From Cohnella caldifontis (lineage in GTDB: Bacteria; Bacillota; Bacilli; Paenibacillales; Paenibacillaceae), in contig NZ_JAQZSJ010000020.1 in assembly GCF_029360585.1 (NCBI RefSeq), positions 1 to 64,000 on the forward strand: DNA of 64,000 nt, given 5' to 3'. The number at the start of each line of letters is the position of its first letter. Positions within the stretch are counted from its first letter, which is position 1. Below, piece by piece: positions 28,224 through 35,704 of this stretch. The translations under genes were made by a program, and so were the position numbers. The notes under the pieces were generated by a model. That model did not search any database and was not told where the DNA came from. It worked only from the letters and a program-made list of their open reading frames with translations.

Positions 28224-28817
28224 ATGGCCGCAGGGGTACGGAACCCGAAAATCGACCCGTTTTTTAGAAAAGCGAAGCAGTGGAAGGAAGAATTCGAGAA
28301 GCTGAGAGAGATCGTACTGGACTGCGAACTGACCGAAGATTTCAAGTGGATGCACCCTTGCTACACATATGAGAATAAAAACGTCGTGCTGATCCACGGG
28401 TTCAAAGATTACTGCGCGCTTCTGTTCCACAAAGGCGCTCTGTTGAAAGATCCCCATGGCATCCTGATCCAGCAAACGGAGAATGTCCAGGCGGCGCGTC
28501 AGATTCGGTTCGCCAGCGCCCGGCAAATCGACGAGATGCAGCTGATTTTGAAAACCTATATCGACGAAGCCATCGAAATCGAGAAAGCCGGTCTACAAGT
28601 GGAAATGAAAAAGACCGCGGACTATGAGATACCCGAAGAATTGCAAAATAAGTTCGTTGAACTCCCGGACTTGAAAACGGCTTTCGAATCGTTGACGCCG
28701 GGACGGCAGAGAGGGTATCTTTATTACTTCTCCCAGGCGAAACAATCCAAGACTCGGGAATCGAGGATCGAAAAATACATCCCGCAGATCTTGGATGGTA
28801 AAGGATTGGATGACTAG
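28224..28817 (+). CDS. YdeI/OmpD-associated (DUF1801-containing) family protein
   Basis: A 197-aa soluble protein. The first ~115 residues are DUF1801-like (LREIVLDCELTEDFKWMHPCYT, CALLFHKGALL), and the C-terminus has the OmdA-like stretch PEELQNKFVELPDLKTAFES followed by LTPGRQRGYLYYFSQAKQSKTRESRIEK-type residues. Relatives were named for bacteriocin protection, but the mechanism is unclear. GGAG at 28211-28214 fits ATG 28224. It follows the UvrA-like gene by 23 bases and is probably co-transcribed. Confidence 0.82.
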   Translation: MAAGVRNPKIDPFFRKAKQWKEEFEKLREIVLDCELTEDFKWMHPCYTYENKNVVLIHGFKDYCALLFHKGALLKDPHGILIQQTENVQAARQIRFASARQIDEMQLILKTYIDEAIEIEKAGLQVEMKKTADYEIPEELQNKFVELPDLKTAFESLTPGRQRGYLYYFSQAKQSKTRESRIEKYIPQILDGKGLDD

Positions 28818-28842
28818 CCCCGCAGAGGGGCTTTTCTTTTTT
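28816..28842 (+). terminator. Terminator of the UvrA-like/YdeI operon
   Basis: AGCCCC (28816-28821), GCAGA loop, GGGGCT (28827-28832), then TTTCTTTTTT. The stem overlaps the stop codon. Confidence 0.85.
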
Positions 28843-28853
28843 AGGCGAATTGG

Positions 28854-28908
28854 TTGACAATGCCACTGAGAATGATTATCATTTAATTTGGAGTGATAAT
28901 CATTCTCA
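28854..28908 (+). promoter_or_regulatory. Promoter with two Fur boxes
   Basis: TTGACA (28854-28859), 17-bp spacer, TATCAT (28877-28882). Fur box 1, TGAGAATGATTATCA (28867-28881), and box 2, TGATAATCATTCTCA (28894-28908), each match TGATAATNATTATCA at 14 of 15 positions. Box 1 covers the -10 and box 2 the start region, so iron-replete repression of the siderophore operon is expected. Confidence 0.9.
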
Positions 28909-28936
28909 TTCTCATTACATACATAGGGCTGGGTGA

Positions 28937-29968
28937 ATGTTCACGATGAAGAAATCGGTTTCTGTTTTCAGCTTGATGCTCATGTTGATGTTGGCCGTTG
29001 TCGGGTGCGGAAGTCCGACGGCCAAGGATAGTACGGCTAGCAACGTTTCGACTTCTTCCGCGGCGCCGGAGACGCAGGCCGCGGCTGAATCCGATGAACG
29101 CACGATCAAACACGCGATGGGAGAAACGAAGGTGAAAGGCACGCCGCAGCGCGTCGTTACGCTGTATCAAGGAGCTACGGACGTCGCGGTTGCCTTGGGT
29201 ATCAAGCCGGTCGGCATCGTGGAATCCTGGACGCAGCAGCCCGTCTACGAATACTTGCGGGACGATCTGAAGGACGTGCCGATCGTCGGGGTGGAAACTC
29301 AGCCGAACTTGGAGGAAATCGAGAAACTGAAGCCGGACTTGATCATTGCCTCCAAGCTTCGCCATGAGAAGGTCTACGATCAACTGTCCAAAATCGCGCC
29401 TACCGTCACGCACGATACGGTGTTCAAATTCAAAGATACGGTCAATCTGATCGGGCAGGCCGCCAATCGCGAAGTGCAGGCCAATCAGCTGCTGGCGGAT
29501 TGGGACCGCAGAGTGGCAGATTTCAAATCGAAAGTAACCGCCAAGCTGGGCAGCGAGTGGCCGGTTGAAGTGTCCGTGCTGAACTTCCGAACGGACCATG
29601 CGCGGATTTACGTATCCGGGTTTGCCGGCGACATCCTGACCGAGCTCGGCTTCGTCAGACCGGAATCGCAGCAGAAAGCGGCGGATAAAGGCGACGTCGT
29701 CCTCCAGCTCACCAGCATGGAGAGCATTCCGAGCATGAACGCGGACGTATTCTTCATCTTTAACGCGGACGGCCACAACGCCGACGCGGAATTGATCAAG
29801 AAGACGTATGCGGAGTGGACCGGCCATCCGTTGTGGAAAACCCTCGACGCCGTCAAAAACAACCAGGTTACCATCGTCGACGAGGTGCCGTGGAACATGG
29901 GCGGCGGAATCCTCGCGGCCAACATGATGCTGGATCAAATTTACGATCATTATCAGTTAGAGAAGTAA
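28937..29968 (+). CDS. Iron-siderophore ABC transporter substrate-binding lipoprotein
   Basis: A 343-aa FecB/YfiY-like binding protein with lipobox AVVGCG and a Ser/Thr/Ala-rich linker. The mature part has the periplasmic-binding landmarks TPQRVVTLYQGATDVAVALGI and LKPDLIIASKLR. A second in-frame ATG (28946) fits the GGGTG at 28931-28935 better and would remove three residues. It captures ferri-siderophore outside the cell, probably of the hydroxamate/citrate type by similarity to YfiY; the ligand is not certain. First gene of the Fur-controlled operon. Confidence 0.9.
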   Translation: MFTMKKSVSVFSLMLMLMLAVVGCGSPTAKDSTASNVSTSSAAPETQAAAESDERTIKHAMGETKVKGTPQRVVTLYQGATDVAVALGIKPVGIVESWTQQPVYEYLRDDLKDVPIVGVETQPNLEEIEKLKPDLIIASKLRHEKVYDQLSKIAPTVTHDTVFKFKDTVNLIGQAANREVQANQLLADWDRRVADFKSKVTAKLGSEWPVEVSVLNFRTDHARIYVSGFAGDILTELGFVRPESQQKAADKGDVVLQLTSMESIPSMNADVFFIFNADGHNADAELIKKTYAEWTGHPLWKTLDAVKNNQVTIVDEVPWNMGGGILAANMMLDQIYDHYQLEK

Positions 29969-29974
29969 TCGCTT

Positions 29975-30961
29975 ATGAAAGCACTCGGACTTTGGGCCTG
30001 TTTCGCTCTCTTGCTCGTATCCTTCGCCGCGAGCATTCTATGGGGTCAGACGCGGACGCCGCTTGCCACGGCGGCGTCCGCGTTCCTTCATTACGATCGG
30101 GATTCGGCCGAACAGGTCATCATCCGGACGACCCGCCTCTCCAGGGCGGTAATCGCCTGCATGATCGGCGCGAGCCTGGCGGTAGCCGGGGCGTTGATGC
30201 AGGCATTGACCCGAAATCCGCTGGCTTCGACCGATTTATTCGGCATTAATGCGGGCGCGCTATTTTTCGTCGTGTTCGGCGCCGTCTTTCTCTCGTTCAA
30301 CTCGCTGGCCCATCTCATGTGGTTCGCCTTTCTCGGAGCAACCGTCGCCGCCTTGCTGGTATTCCTGCTCGGCTCCGTCGGCCGGGACGCGCTGTCGCCG
30401 ATCAAGATCGTGCTGGCAGGCGCCGCCCTTACGGCGTTGTTCAGTTCGTTCACCTCGGGCTTGCTGGTCGTGAACGAACAAAATTTGGAGGGCGTCTTGT
30501 TCTGGATCGGCGGTTCCGTGTCCGGCCGGACGCTGGACATGGCGTACCCCGTATTTCCGGTCGTGATCGCCGCGGGGATACTGGCCCTGTGTCTGGGGCC
30601 CGCCGTCAATATCCTGACCTCCGGCGACGATATCGCCAAGGGGCTGGGACAGAAGGTCATCGCCGTCAAGCTGCTCATGGGCGCGATCATCGTCGTGCTG
30701 GCCGGAGGATCGGTCGCCGTCGGCGGCTTGATCGGTTTTATCGGGCTGGTGGTGCCGCATCTGGTCCGTTCTCTGGTCGGGATCGACTACCGCTGGATTA
30801 TTCCTTATTCCGCGGTGCTCGGCGCCAGTCTCCTGTTGATGGCCGATATCGCGGCCCGGTTCGTGATCCGGCCGGAGGAAATGCCGATCGGCATCGTAAC
30901 CGCTTTGATCGGGGCGCCTTTCTTTATTGCGATCGCGCGGAGGGGGTTCAGGAAAGCGTGA
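29975..30961 (+). CDS. FecCD-type siderophore ABC transporter permease (first)
   Basis: A 328-aa permease with about nine to ten helices and the FecCD signatures LMQALTRNPLASTDLFGINAG and GLIGFIGLVVPHLVRSLVG (ATPase contact loop). It starts six bases after the binding-protein gene and its stop overlaps the next permease start. It pairs with that permease to form the membrane channel, as YfiZ/YfhA do. Confidence 0.92.
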   Translation: MKALGLWACFALLLVSFAASILWGQTRTPLATAASAFLHYDRDSAEQVIIRTTRLSRAVIACMIGASLAVAGALMQALTRNPLASTDLFGINAGALFFVVFGAVFLSFNSLAHLMWFAFLGATVAALLVFLLGSVGRDALSPIKIVLAGAALTALFSSFTSGLLVVNEQNLEGVLFWIGGSVSGRTLDMAYPVFPVVIAAGILALCLGPAVNILTSGDDIAKGLGQKVIAVKLLMGAIIVVLAGGSVAVGGLIGFIGLVVPHLVRSLVGIDYRWIIPYSAVLGASLLLMADIAARFVIRPEEMPIGIVTALIGAPFFIAIARRGFRKA

Positions 30962-31995
30962 GGAAGCATACGGTTCTGCGCTCGCGGTCCGAATCTTTCT
31001 CGTTTATCGTGGAAAACCGGACGATTCGCATGTTGCTTATCTTGCTAGGCTTAACGGCACTGCTATTTCTGACGGGACTGTCCGTCGGGTCGACTTTCAT
31101 TCACCCGATCGCGGTCATGAAGCATCTGATCGGGACGAATGGGGAGGAGCACGCGTTCGTTATCGGCACGCTTCGGCTCCCGAGGATGGTGCTGTCCATG
31201 CTGGCCGGCATGGCGCTTGGCGTGGCCGGCCTCATCCTGCAGGGCATCGTGCGAAATCCGCTTGCTTCGCCCGATATCGTCGGCATTACCGGAGGGGCTT
31301 CCGCGGCAGCCGTGTACGTAATTACATTCCATTCGGAAATCAGTCTCAAGTGGGTTCCGCTAGCGGCCATCTCGGGCGCCTGCGTCGTATCTCTGCTCAT
31401 GTACGCGCTGGCCCGAAACAATGGGGTTACGCCCATCCGGCTCGTGCTCATCGGGATCGGAATCCAATCTCTTACAAGCGCAGCCGTGACGCTGATGATC
31501 GTCCTCAGCCCCACCTACTCGACGAGCGAAGCTTATATATGGCTGACCGGCAGCGTATATGGCGCCAATTGGAACCATGTGATGTCGCTGCTGCCATGGG
31601 TGGTTATTTTCGTGCCGTTGACCTTCGTACTGTCGCGCAAATTGAACGTGCAGGAATTGGGCGACGGCGTGGCGCTTGGTCTGGGAGCGAAGGTTCAGCG
31701 CAACCGCTTCGCGCTGTTGCTGATAAGCGTCGCCTTGGCCGGCTCAGCCGTTGCGTTCGCCGGAGCGATCGGCTTCGTCGGGTTGATGGCTCCGCATATT
31801 TCCAGAATGCTGGCGGGACGGTCATTCGGCTCCCTGGTTCCCGTTACCGCGCTGATCGGCGGCATGATCGTGTTCATGGCCGATACGGCGGCACGGACCC
31901 TTTTCCTGCCGCTCGACCTTCCCGCGGGCGTATTCGTCTCGGGGATCGGAGCTCCCTTCTTCATCTATCTCCTATACCGCAACCGACATCAATAA
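30958..31995 (+). CDS. FecCD-type siderophore ABC transporter permease (second)
   Basis: A 345-aa permease starting at GTG 30958, overlapping the previous TGA. Signatures are [20 protein letters not shown] and [18 protein letters not shown]. The first ~20 residues form a basic cytoplasmic lead before the first helix ([17 protein letters not shown]). Second channel subunit of the siderophore importer. Confidence 0.92.
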   Translation: MRKHTVLRSRSESFSFIVENRTIRMLLILLGLTALLFLTGLSVGSTFIHPIAVMKHLIGTNGEEHAFVIGTLRLPRMVLSMLAGMALGVAGLILQGIVRNPLASPDIVGITGGASAAAVYVITFHSEISLKWVPLAAISGACVVSLLMYALARNNGVTPIRLVLIGIGIQSLTSAAVTLMIVLSPTYSTSEAYIWLTGSVYGANWNHVMSLLPWVVIFVPLTFVLSRKLNVQELGDGVALGLGAKVQRNRFALLLISVALAGSAVAFAGAIGFVGLMAPHISRMLAGRSFGSLVPVTALIGGMIVFMADTAARTLFLPLDLPAGVFVSGIGAPFFIYLLYRNRHQ

Positions 31996-32014
31996 GCAAA
32001 GCGAGGGAATACCG

Positions 32015-32836
32015 ATGACCGTTTTGGAAGCCCAATCGCTTACCCTGTCATACGGCAGCGGATCCATTATCGAAAACCTCAACCTCTCCATTCCGGAAGG
32101 GAAAATTACCGTTTTCGTCGGGAGCAACGGCTGCGGGAAATCGACGTTGCTGCGTTCCATGGCGCGTCTGCTCAAGCCGCTTAGCGGTACGGTCGTATTG
32201 GACGGCAAGGCGATCTTCGACCAACCGACCAAGGAGCTGGCGAAAAAGATGGCGATCCTGCCGCAAGGTCCGATCGCGCCGGAAGGGCTGACGGTCCTTC
32301 AACTGGTGAAGCAGGGCAGATATCCGCATCAAAGTTGGTTGCGCCAATGGTCGTCCGAAGACGAACGGATGGTCATGAAAGCTCTAGCGGATACGAATAT
32401 GCTCGTCTTCGCCGATCGCACGGTGGATTCGCTGTCGGGCGGCCAACGTCAACGCGCTTGGATCGCGATGACGCTCGCGCAGGGGACCGACGTCATTCTT
32501 TTGGACGAACCGACGACCTACCTGGATTTGACGTACCAGATCGAAATTCTCGATCTGCTGTTCGAGCTGAACGAACGGGAGGGGCGCACGATCGTCATGG
32601 TTCTCCATGATTTGAACTTGGCTTGCCGTTACGCCCATCATATGGTCGCGATCCGCGATAAATCGATCTGCGCGGAAGGGAAACCGGAGGAAATCCTGAC
32701 CCGTTCGATGGTCAGGGAAGTGTTCGGAATGGACTGCGAGATCTCGGCAGATCCTCTGTTCGGCACGCCCATGTGCATTCCTTACGGAAGGGGCAGAACG
32801 ATTAGCCATGACCGCACGCACGCCGTCTCCGTTTGA
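32015..32836 (+). CDS. FecE-type siderophore ABC transporter ATPase
   Basis: A 273-aa ATPase: Walker [14 protein letters not shown]-loop [12 protein letters not shown], signature [10 protein letters not shown], Walker [14 protein letters not shown]-loop [14 protein letters not shown]. This is the FecE/FhuC-like subclass ([10 protein letters not shown]). It powers the two permeases before it. Its last 29 bases overlap the start of the reductase gene. Confidence 0.93.
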   Translation: MTVLEAQSLTLSYGSGSIIENLNLSIPEGKITVFVGSNGCGKSTLLRSMARLLKPLSGTVVLDGKAIFDQPTKELAKKMAILPQGPIAPEGLTVLQLVKQGRYPHQSWLRQWSSEDERMVMKALADTNMLVFADRTVDSLSGGQRQRAWIAMTLAQGTDVILLDEPTTYLDLTYQIEILDLLFELNEREGRTIVMVLHDLNLACRYAHHMVAIRDKSICAEGKPEEILTRSMVREVFGMDCEISADPLFGTPMCIPYGRGRTISHDRTHAVSV

Positions 32837-33608
32837 ACGCGAAGAGCTTGCTTACCTCGCCGAGAACTTCCGTCTCGCGGCTATGCCGGCGGAGGAACGG
32901 GCGTTATCGATTGCCGCTTCGGACTTGCTCGATCCCGCCAAATGCGAAGAATACGTAAGCCGGCTGGACCGGATCTTTCCTGCGGCTGCCAAACCCGTGC
33001 GTGCTTCCTTGTTCGCCAAAAGGTACAGTTACCTGATCACGACCTCCAGCCTGTACGCGATGACGATGTTCGATCGGTCGTTGGATTGGTCGATCGAGAA
33101 CTGCAGGGTGGAATCCGGATACCGAAACGGAACATGGCTGCCGGGACTGCGGTTGGATGACTGGCGGATGTCGCAGGTCAGCGAAGAGAGGCGCGGCGAG
33201 TGGAGGGAGAAGATCGTAACGACGATATTCGCCGATCATCTCGCGAAGGTATGGCATGTACTTTCGAAAGTCGCTTCCATTTCGGAAACGGTGCTGTGGG
33301 AAAATACGAGCGTCTACGTTTACTGGCTGTATGAGAGAAGAGTAGGGCAAGACGCAGGGGAACGGGAGAAGGATCGCATCCGGGAGGATTATGACTATTT
33401 GCTGAAGGTTGCAAAGGGAAGCTGCTTCGGCCTGGATGCCAACCCGCTCGCCAGGTTCGATTTTCCCAAAATCGAGACGGCCGAATCCGATCGACCGGTT
33501 CGGATCCGCCAAACCTGCTGCCTGGCTTATAGGGCTTCGGATCATAAAACGTGCTGCTCCGTATGTCCGCGCAAGGATCGGATCATGGGCAAAGAGCAAC
33601 TTCAGTAG
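32808..33608 (+). CDS. FhuF-like ferric-siderophore reductase
   Basis: A 266-aa protein ending in a cysteine cluster [19 protein letters not shown], close to the C-C-x10-C-x2-C [2Fe-2S] motif of FhuF, with one extra Cys. The middle ([30 protein letters not shown]) matches the FhuF/IucA-like reductase family. It would reduce Fe(III) on the imported siderophore in the cytoplasm. It starts inside the ATPase gene, which suits tight coupling. A terminator follows. Confidence 0.85.
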   Translation: MTARTPSPFEREELAYLAENFRLAAMPAEERALSIAASDLLDPAKCEEYVSRLDRIFPAAAKPVRASLFAKRYSYLITTSSLYAMTMFDRSLDWSIENCRVESGYRNGTWLPGLRLDDWRMSQVSEERRGEWREKIVTTIFADHLAKVWHVLSKVASISETVLWENTSVYVYWLYERRVGQDAGEREKDRIREDYDYLLKVAKGSCFGLDANPLARFDFPKIETAESDRPVRIRQTCCLAYRASDHKTCCSVCPRKDRIMGKEQLQ

Positions 33609-33610
33609 AG

Positions 33611-33650
33611 AAAAGAACGCCTATTGCGAGCAATAGAGCGTTCTTTTTTT
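33611..33650 (+). terminator. Terminator of the siderophore operon
   Basis: AAGAACGC (33613-33620) pairs with GCGTTCTT (33638-33645), with CTATTGC/GCAATAG inside, followed by a T-run to 33650. Confidence 0.9.
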
Positions 33651-33744
33651 CGACGAATGGCATTTCGCATAGAAATACCCAGTCTGCATCAGGCTAGTGG
33701 ACTCAGCGGACGTTATCGGGGGCATTCCTCGACCTATCGAGTTC

Positions 33745-33890
33745 TAACGGACATGATGGCACTTATTCGGCAAAAGTACCGCTGATTAGCCGCGATGTGT
33801 AGCGCTTAAGGTCCGTGTTGTCCGTTACGATTGGAAAAACATTGAAATTGCTCCAATAACGGCTGTGGTGTCCGTTACGCCAATTTCAAT
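33745..33890. repeat. Intergenic inverted-repeat element with a TGTCCGTTA motif
   Basis: TAACGGACA (33745-33753) is the exact inverse of TGTCCGTTA at 33819-33827 and again at 33869-33877. The last copy sits in a larger stem: ATTGAAATTG (33841-33850) against CAATTTCAAT (33881-33890) with TAACGG/CCGTTA inside. The third copy supplies the stop codon of the gene at 33875. Similar short palindromic repeats occur between genes in Paenibacillus genomes, but I cannot check copy number here. Confidence 0.5.
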
Positions 33891-34189
33891 TCCTGAAGCA
33901 GGAACGTCTTGATCTCCGCCGGGCCCGACAGCGCAAGGATGATCCCGTCATCGCACGTGATGGAAATGGCCGCCTTCAGGAACGGGCAACACTTCAACTC
34001 TAGAGGGATCCATTCGGCGAAACGCCTCAGGAGATGAGCGTCGAAGGGGAATCGGAATGCGTATCCGTCGACCAACTCGTTCGTATGGATGAGATCCCGG
34101 AATATCGCTTCGCGTAACGCATCGTACGTTTTCATTTCATCCGTTGAGAAAGTCCGTTTGTAACAAGCTACGTCGCAGAATTCCGTCAT
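33875..34189 (-). CDS. Small conserved protein with a Cys-Cys-Pro-Phe motif, target of the MerR-type promoter
   Basis: A 104-aa protein with no named family that I recognise. Visible features are a central DGYAFRFPFDAHLLRRFAEW, then IPLELKCCPFLKAAISI, and a closing LSGPAEIKTFLLQELK. A Cys pair next to Pro-Phe together with two more Cys near the N-terminus (EFCDVACYKR) suggests thiol or metal chemistry. I recall similar proteins beside MerR regulators or arsenic/mercury genes, without a known activity. It is transcribed divergently from the MerR gene. The promoter at 34321 has MerR-type spacing. Confidence 0.7.
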   Translation of the reverse strand: MTEFCDVACYKRTFSTDEMKTYDALREAIFRDLIHTNELVDGYAFRFPFDAHLLRRFAEWIPLELKCCPFLKAAISITCDDGIILALSGPAEIKTFLLQELKLA

Positions 34190-34320
34190 GTGGAATCACC
34201 CCTTTGCTCGGTTTTGCAAGCGCAATCCAGGGAGCATGCAAGCAACACGGGCCGCAAACGGTGAACGGCCCTAAACTGGACATCTTCATTGTCATTTACC
34301 TCCATTTCGAGTATAGTGCA

Positions 34321-34351
34321 AGCATAAAACTTAAAGTTCACTTTAAGTCAA
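34321..34351 (-). promoter_or_regulatory. MerR/SoxR-type promoter with a 19-bp spacer and a 20-bp palindrome
   Basis: On the minus strand, TTGACT (34351-34346) and TATGCT (34326-34321) are 19 bp apart, the long spacing used by MerR-type activators. The perfect palindrome ACTTAAAGTTCACTTTAAGT (34329-34348; 8-bp arms) occupies the spacer. It directs the small Cys-Cys-Pro-Phe gene at 33875 and is the expected binding site of the regulator at 34367. Confidence 0.85.
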
Positions 34352-34366
34352 GGGCAGGCGATTCTT

Positions 34367-34768
34367 ATGCTATCCATTGGCGATGTAGCGGATCAGAGCG
34401 GCGTTCCGGCAAGTACGCTGCGGTACTACGAGAAAGAGGGGCTGCTGCCGCCCGTTGAACGCAAAGGCGGGCAGCGGCGTTATTCGCCCGACATCCTGTT
34501 TCGGATCCGGGTCATCAAGATGGCTCAGCAGGCCGGTTTCCAGGTGAGCGAAATCCTGACGCTGCTGGAGGGCTTCGATTCCAACGTTCCGCCGTCCGAA
34601 CGTTGGCGGGCCATGGCACGGATCAAACGAGAAGAACTCGAAGAGAAGCAAAGGGAGCTTGTTCTGATGCAGGAGGCGCTCGAGCGGGGGCTGCGATGTT
34701 CCTGCCTTTCGTGGGACGAATGTTTTCTGTCCGAAAACTCAAAAGGGCCGGAAACCCGGCCCTTTTGA
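34367..34768 (+). CDS. MerR-family regulator, SoxR-like with three cysteines
   Basis: A 133-aa regulator: MerR HTH (LSIGDVADQSGVPASTLRYYEKEGLLPP), coiled-coil (ARIKREELEEKQRELVLMQEALERG) and a C-terminal RCSCLSWDEC. In SoxR the cluster motif is C-x2-C-x-C-x5-C; here the spacing C-x-C-x5-C is kept but the first Cys position is Gly, so a normal four-Cys [2Fe-2S] site is incomplete. It may bind a metal, use another ligand, or sense redox through thiols. The last codons overlap a strong hairpin. Confidence 0.88.
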   Translation: MLSIGDVADQSGVPASTLRYYEKEGLLPPVERKGGQRRYSPDILFRIRVIKMAQQAGFQVSEILTLLEGFDSNVPPSERWRAMARIKREELEEKQRELVLMQEALERGLRCSCLSWDECFLSENSKGPETRPF

Positions 34769-34769
34769 G
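34740..34769. terminator. Bidirectional terminator shared by convergent genes
   Basis: AAAAGGGCCGG and CCGGCCCTTTT (34741-34766) form a perfect stem with a short AAAC-type loop. It lies in the last codons of the MerR gene and ends at the stop of the minus-strand gene at 34770, with A/T tracts on both sides. Confidence 0.8.
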
Positions 34770-35420
34770 TTACTGGTTAAACATTTCGTCCGATTTGTTC
34801 GTTCCGTCGGCATCCCATGCCATGTTGCCGAAAGACGGTTTCCCCGCAGCATCGTAGCGCAGGAGAACGGTGCCGTTGGAGAACGTTCTGGATTCAACCA
34901 AACGCAAGGCTGTCGGTATCGTTCCCTCGCCGAAAAACCGTTTTCCCTTTCCGAGCAAAAGCGGATACTGCCAGATGTTCATTCGGTCTATCAGCTCGTG
35001 ACGAAGCAAGGTCTGGACGAGATCTCCGCTTCCGACGACGTGAATTTCCGCATACCGTTCCTTCAACGAAGGTACGCTCGTGATCACATCCGCTTCGAGC
35101 AGCTTTGCCTGGTTCCAATCGACGCTGGTCAACGTCCGGGAAGCAACAAATTTCGGTTTCTCGTTCATTAGCTTGGTGAACGGGTTTTCGATCGGAGCCT
35201 GCTTCCAGTAAGGCGCGAAGATTTCGTACGTCTTCCGACCGAACAGCAGAGCGTCTACGCTCGCATAATCCGCCGCGATCAGTTGGCCGGACTCCGCATC
35301 GATATACGGTACTTGCCATCCGCCATAGCCGAAACCGCCTTCACGATCTTCATCGGGCTCCCCGGGCGCTTGAATAACGCCATCCAACGTCATGAACATG
35401 TGCACGACAAGTTTTCCCAT
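34770..35420 (-). CDS. Dihydrofolate reductase family (RibD C-terminal-like) protein
   Basis: A 216-aa protein of the YyaP/YwjB-like group. It begins KLVVHMFMTLDGVIQAPGEP, contains GFGYGGWQVPY, ALLFGRKTYEIFAPYW, IHVVGSGDLVQTLL and LLLGKGKRFF, the NADPH-binding pattern of the DHFR/RibD fold. The substrate is unknown; these proteins are usually annotated only as DHFR-family reductases. It stands alone, convergent with the MerR gene. Confidence 0.88.
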   Translation of the reverse strand: MGKLVVHMFMTLDGVIQAPGEPDEDREGGFGYGGWQVPYIDAESGQLIAADYASVDALLFGRKTYEIFAPYWKQAPIENPFTKLMNEKPKFVASRTLTSVDWNQAKLLEADVITSVPSLKERYAEIHVVGSGDLVQTLLRHELIDRMNIWQYPLLLGKGKRFFGEGTIPTALRLVESRTFSNGTVLLRYDAAGKPSFGNMAWDADGTNKSDEMFNQ

Positions 35421-35640
35421 TCGTCTCTCATCCTTTCAAGGATTGATTTTCGCTCTCATGAAAAACGACGAACGAGGCGAAAGGATCTCGATGCGTGTTG
35501 GGAAAAATTCTTTTCGATATGGGGATCGTCGGTAAAGTTTTTGGCGGGGGAAGTTGTCCTTATTTCGGATGGCAGATTGTCGGGAGGGGGGATCTTGCAT
35601 GGAGTTCGAAGTCGCAGGGAGGGGGATATCAATCGGAGAT

Positions 35641-35676
35641 GTAAGTTCTTGTCCATAAGCCCGGACAAGAACTTAC
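35641..35676 (-). terminator. Perfect 14-bp hairpin after leuA
   Basis: GTAAGTTCTTGTCC (35641-35654) and GGACAAGAACTTAC (35663-35676) pair perfectly around an 8-nt loop, 29 bases past the leuA stop on the minus strand. There is no U-tract on either strand, so it may be an mRNA 3' end or a repeat rather than a classic terminator. Confidence 0.5.
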
Positions 35677-35704
35677 GCCGTTTCCCCAATTGAACGTTCA
35701 TTCC

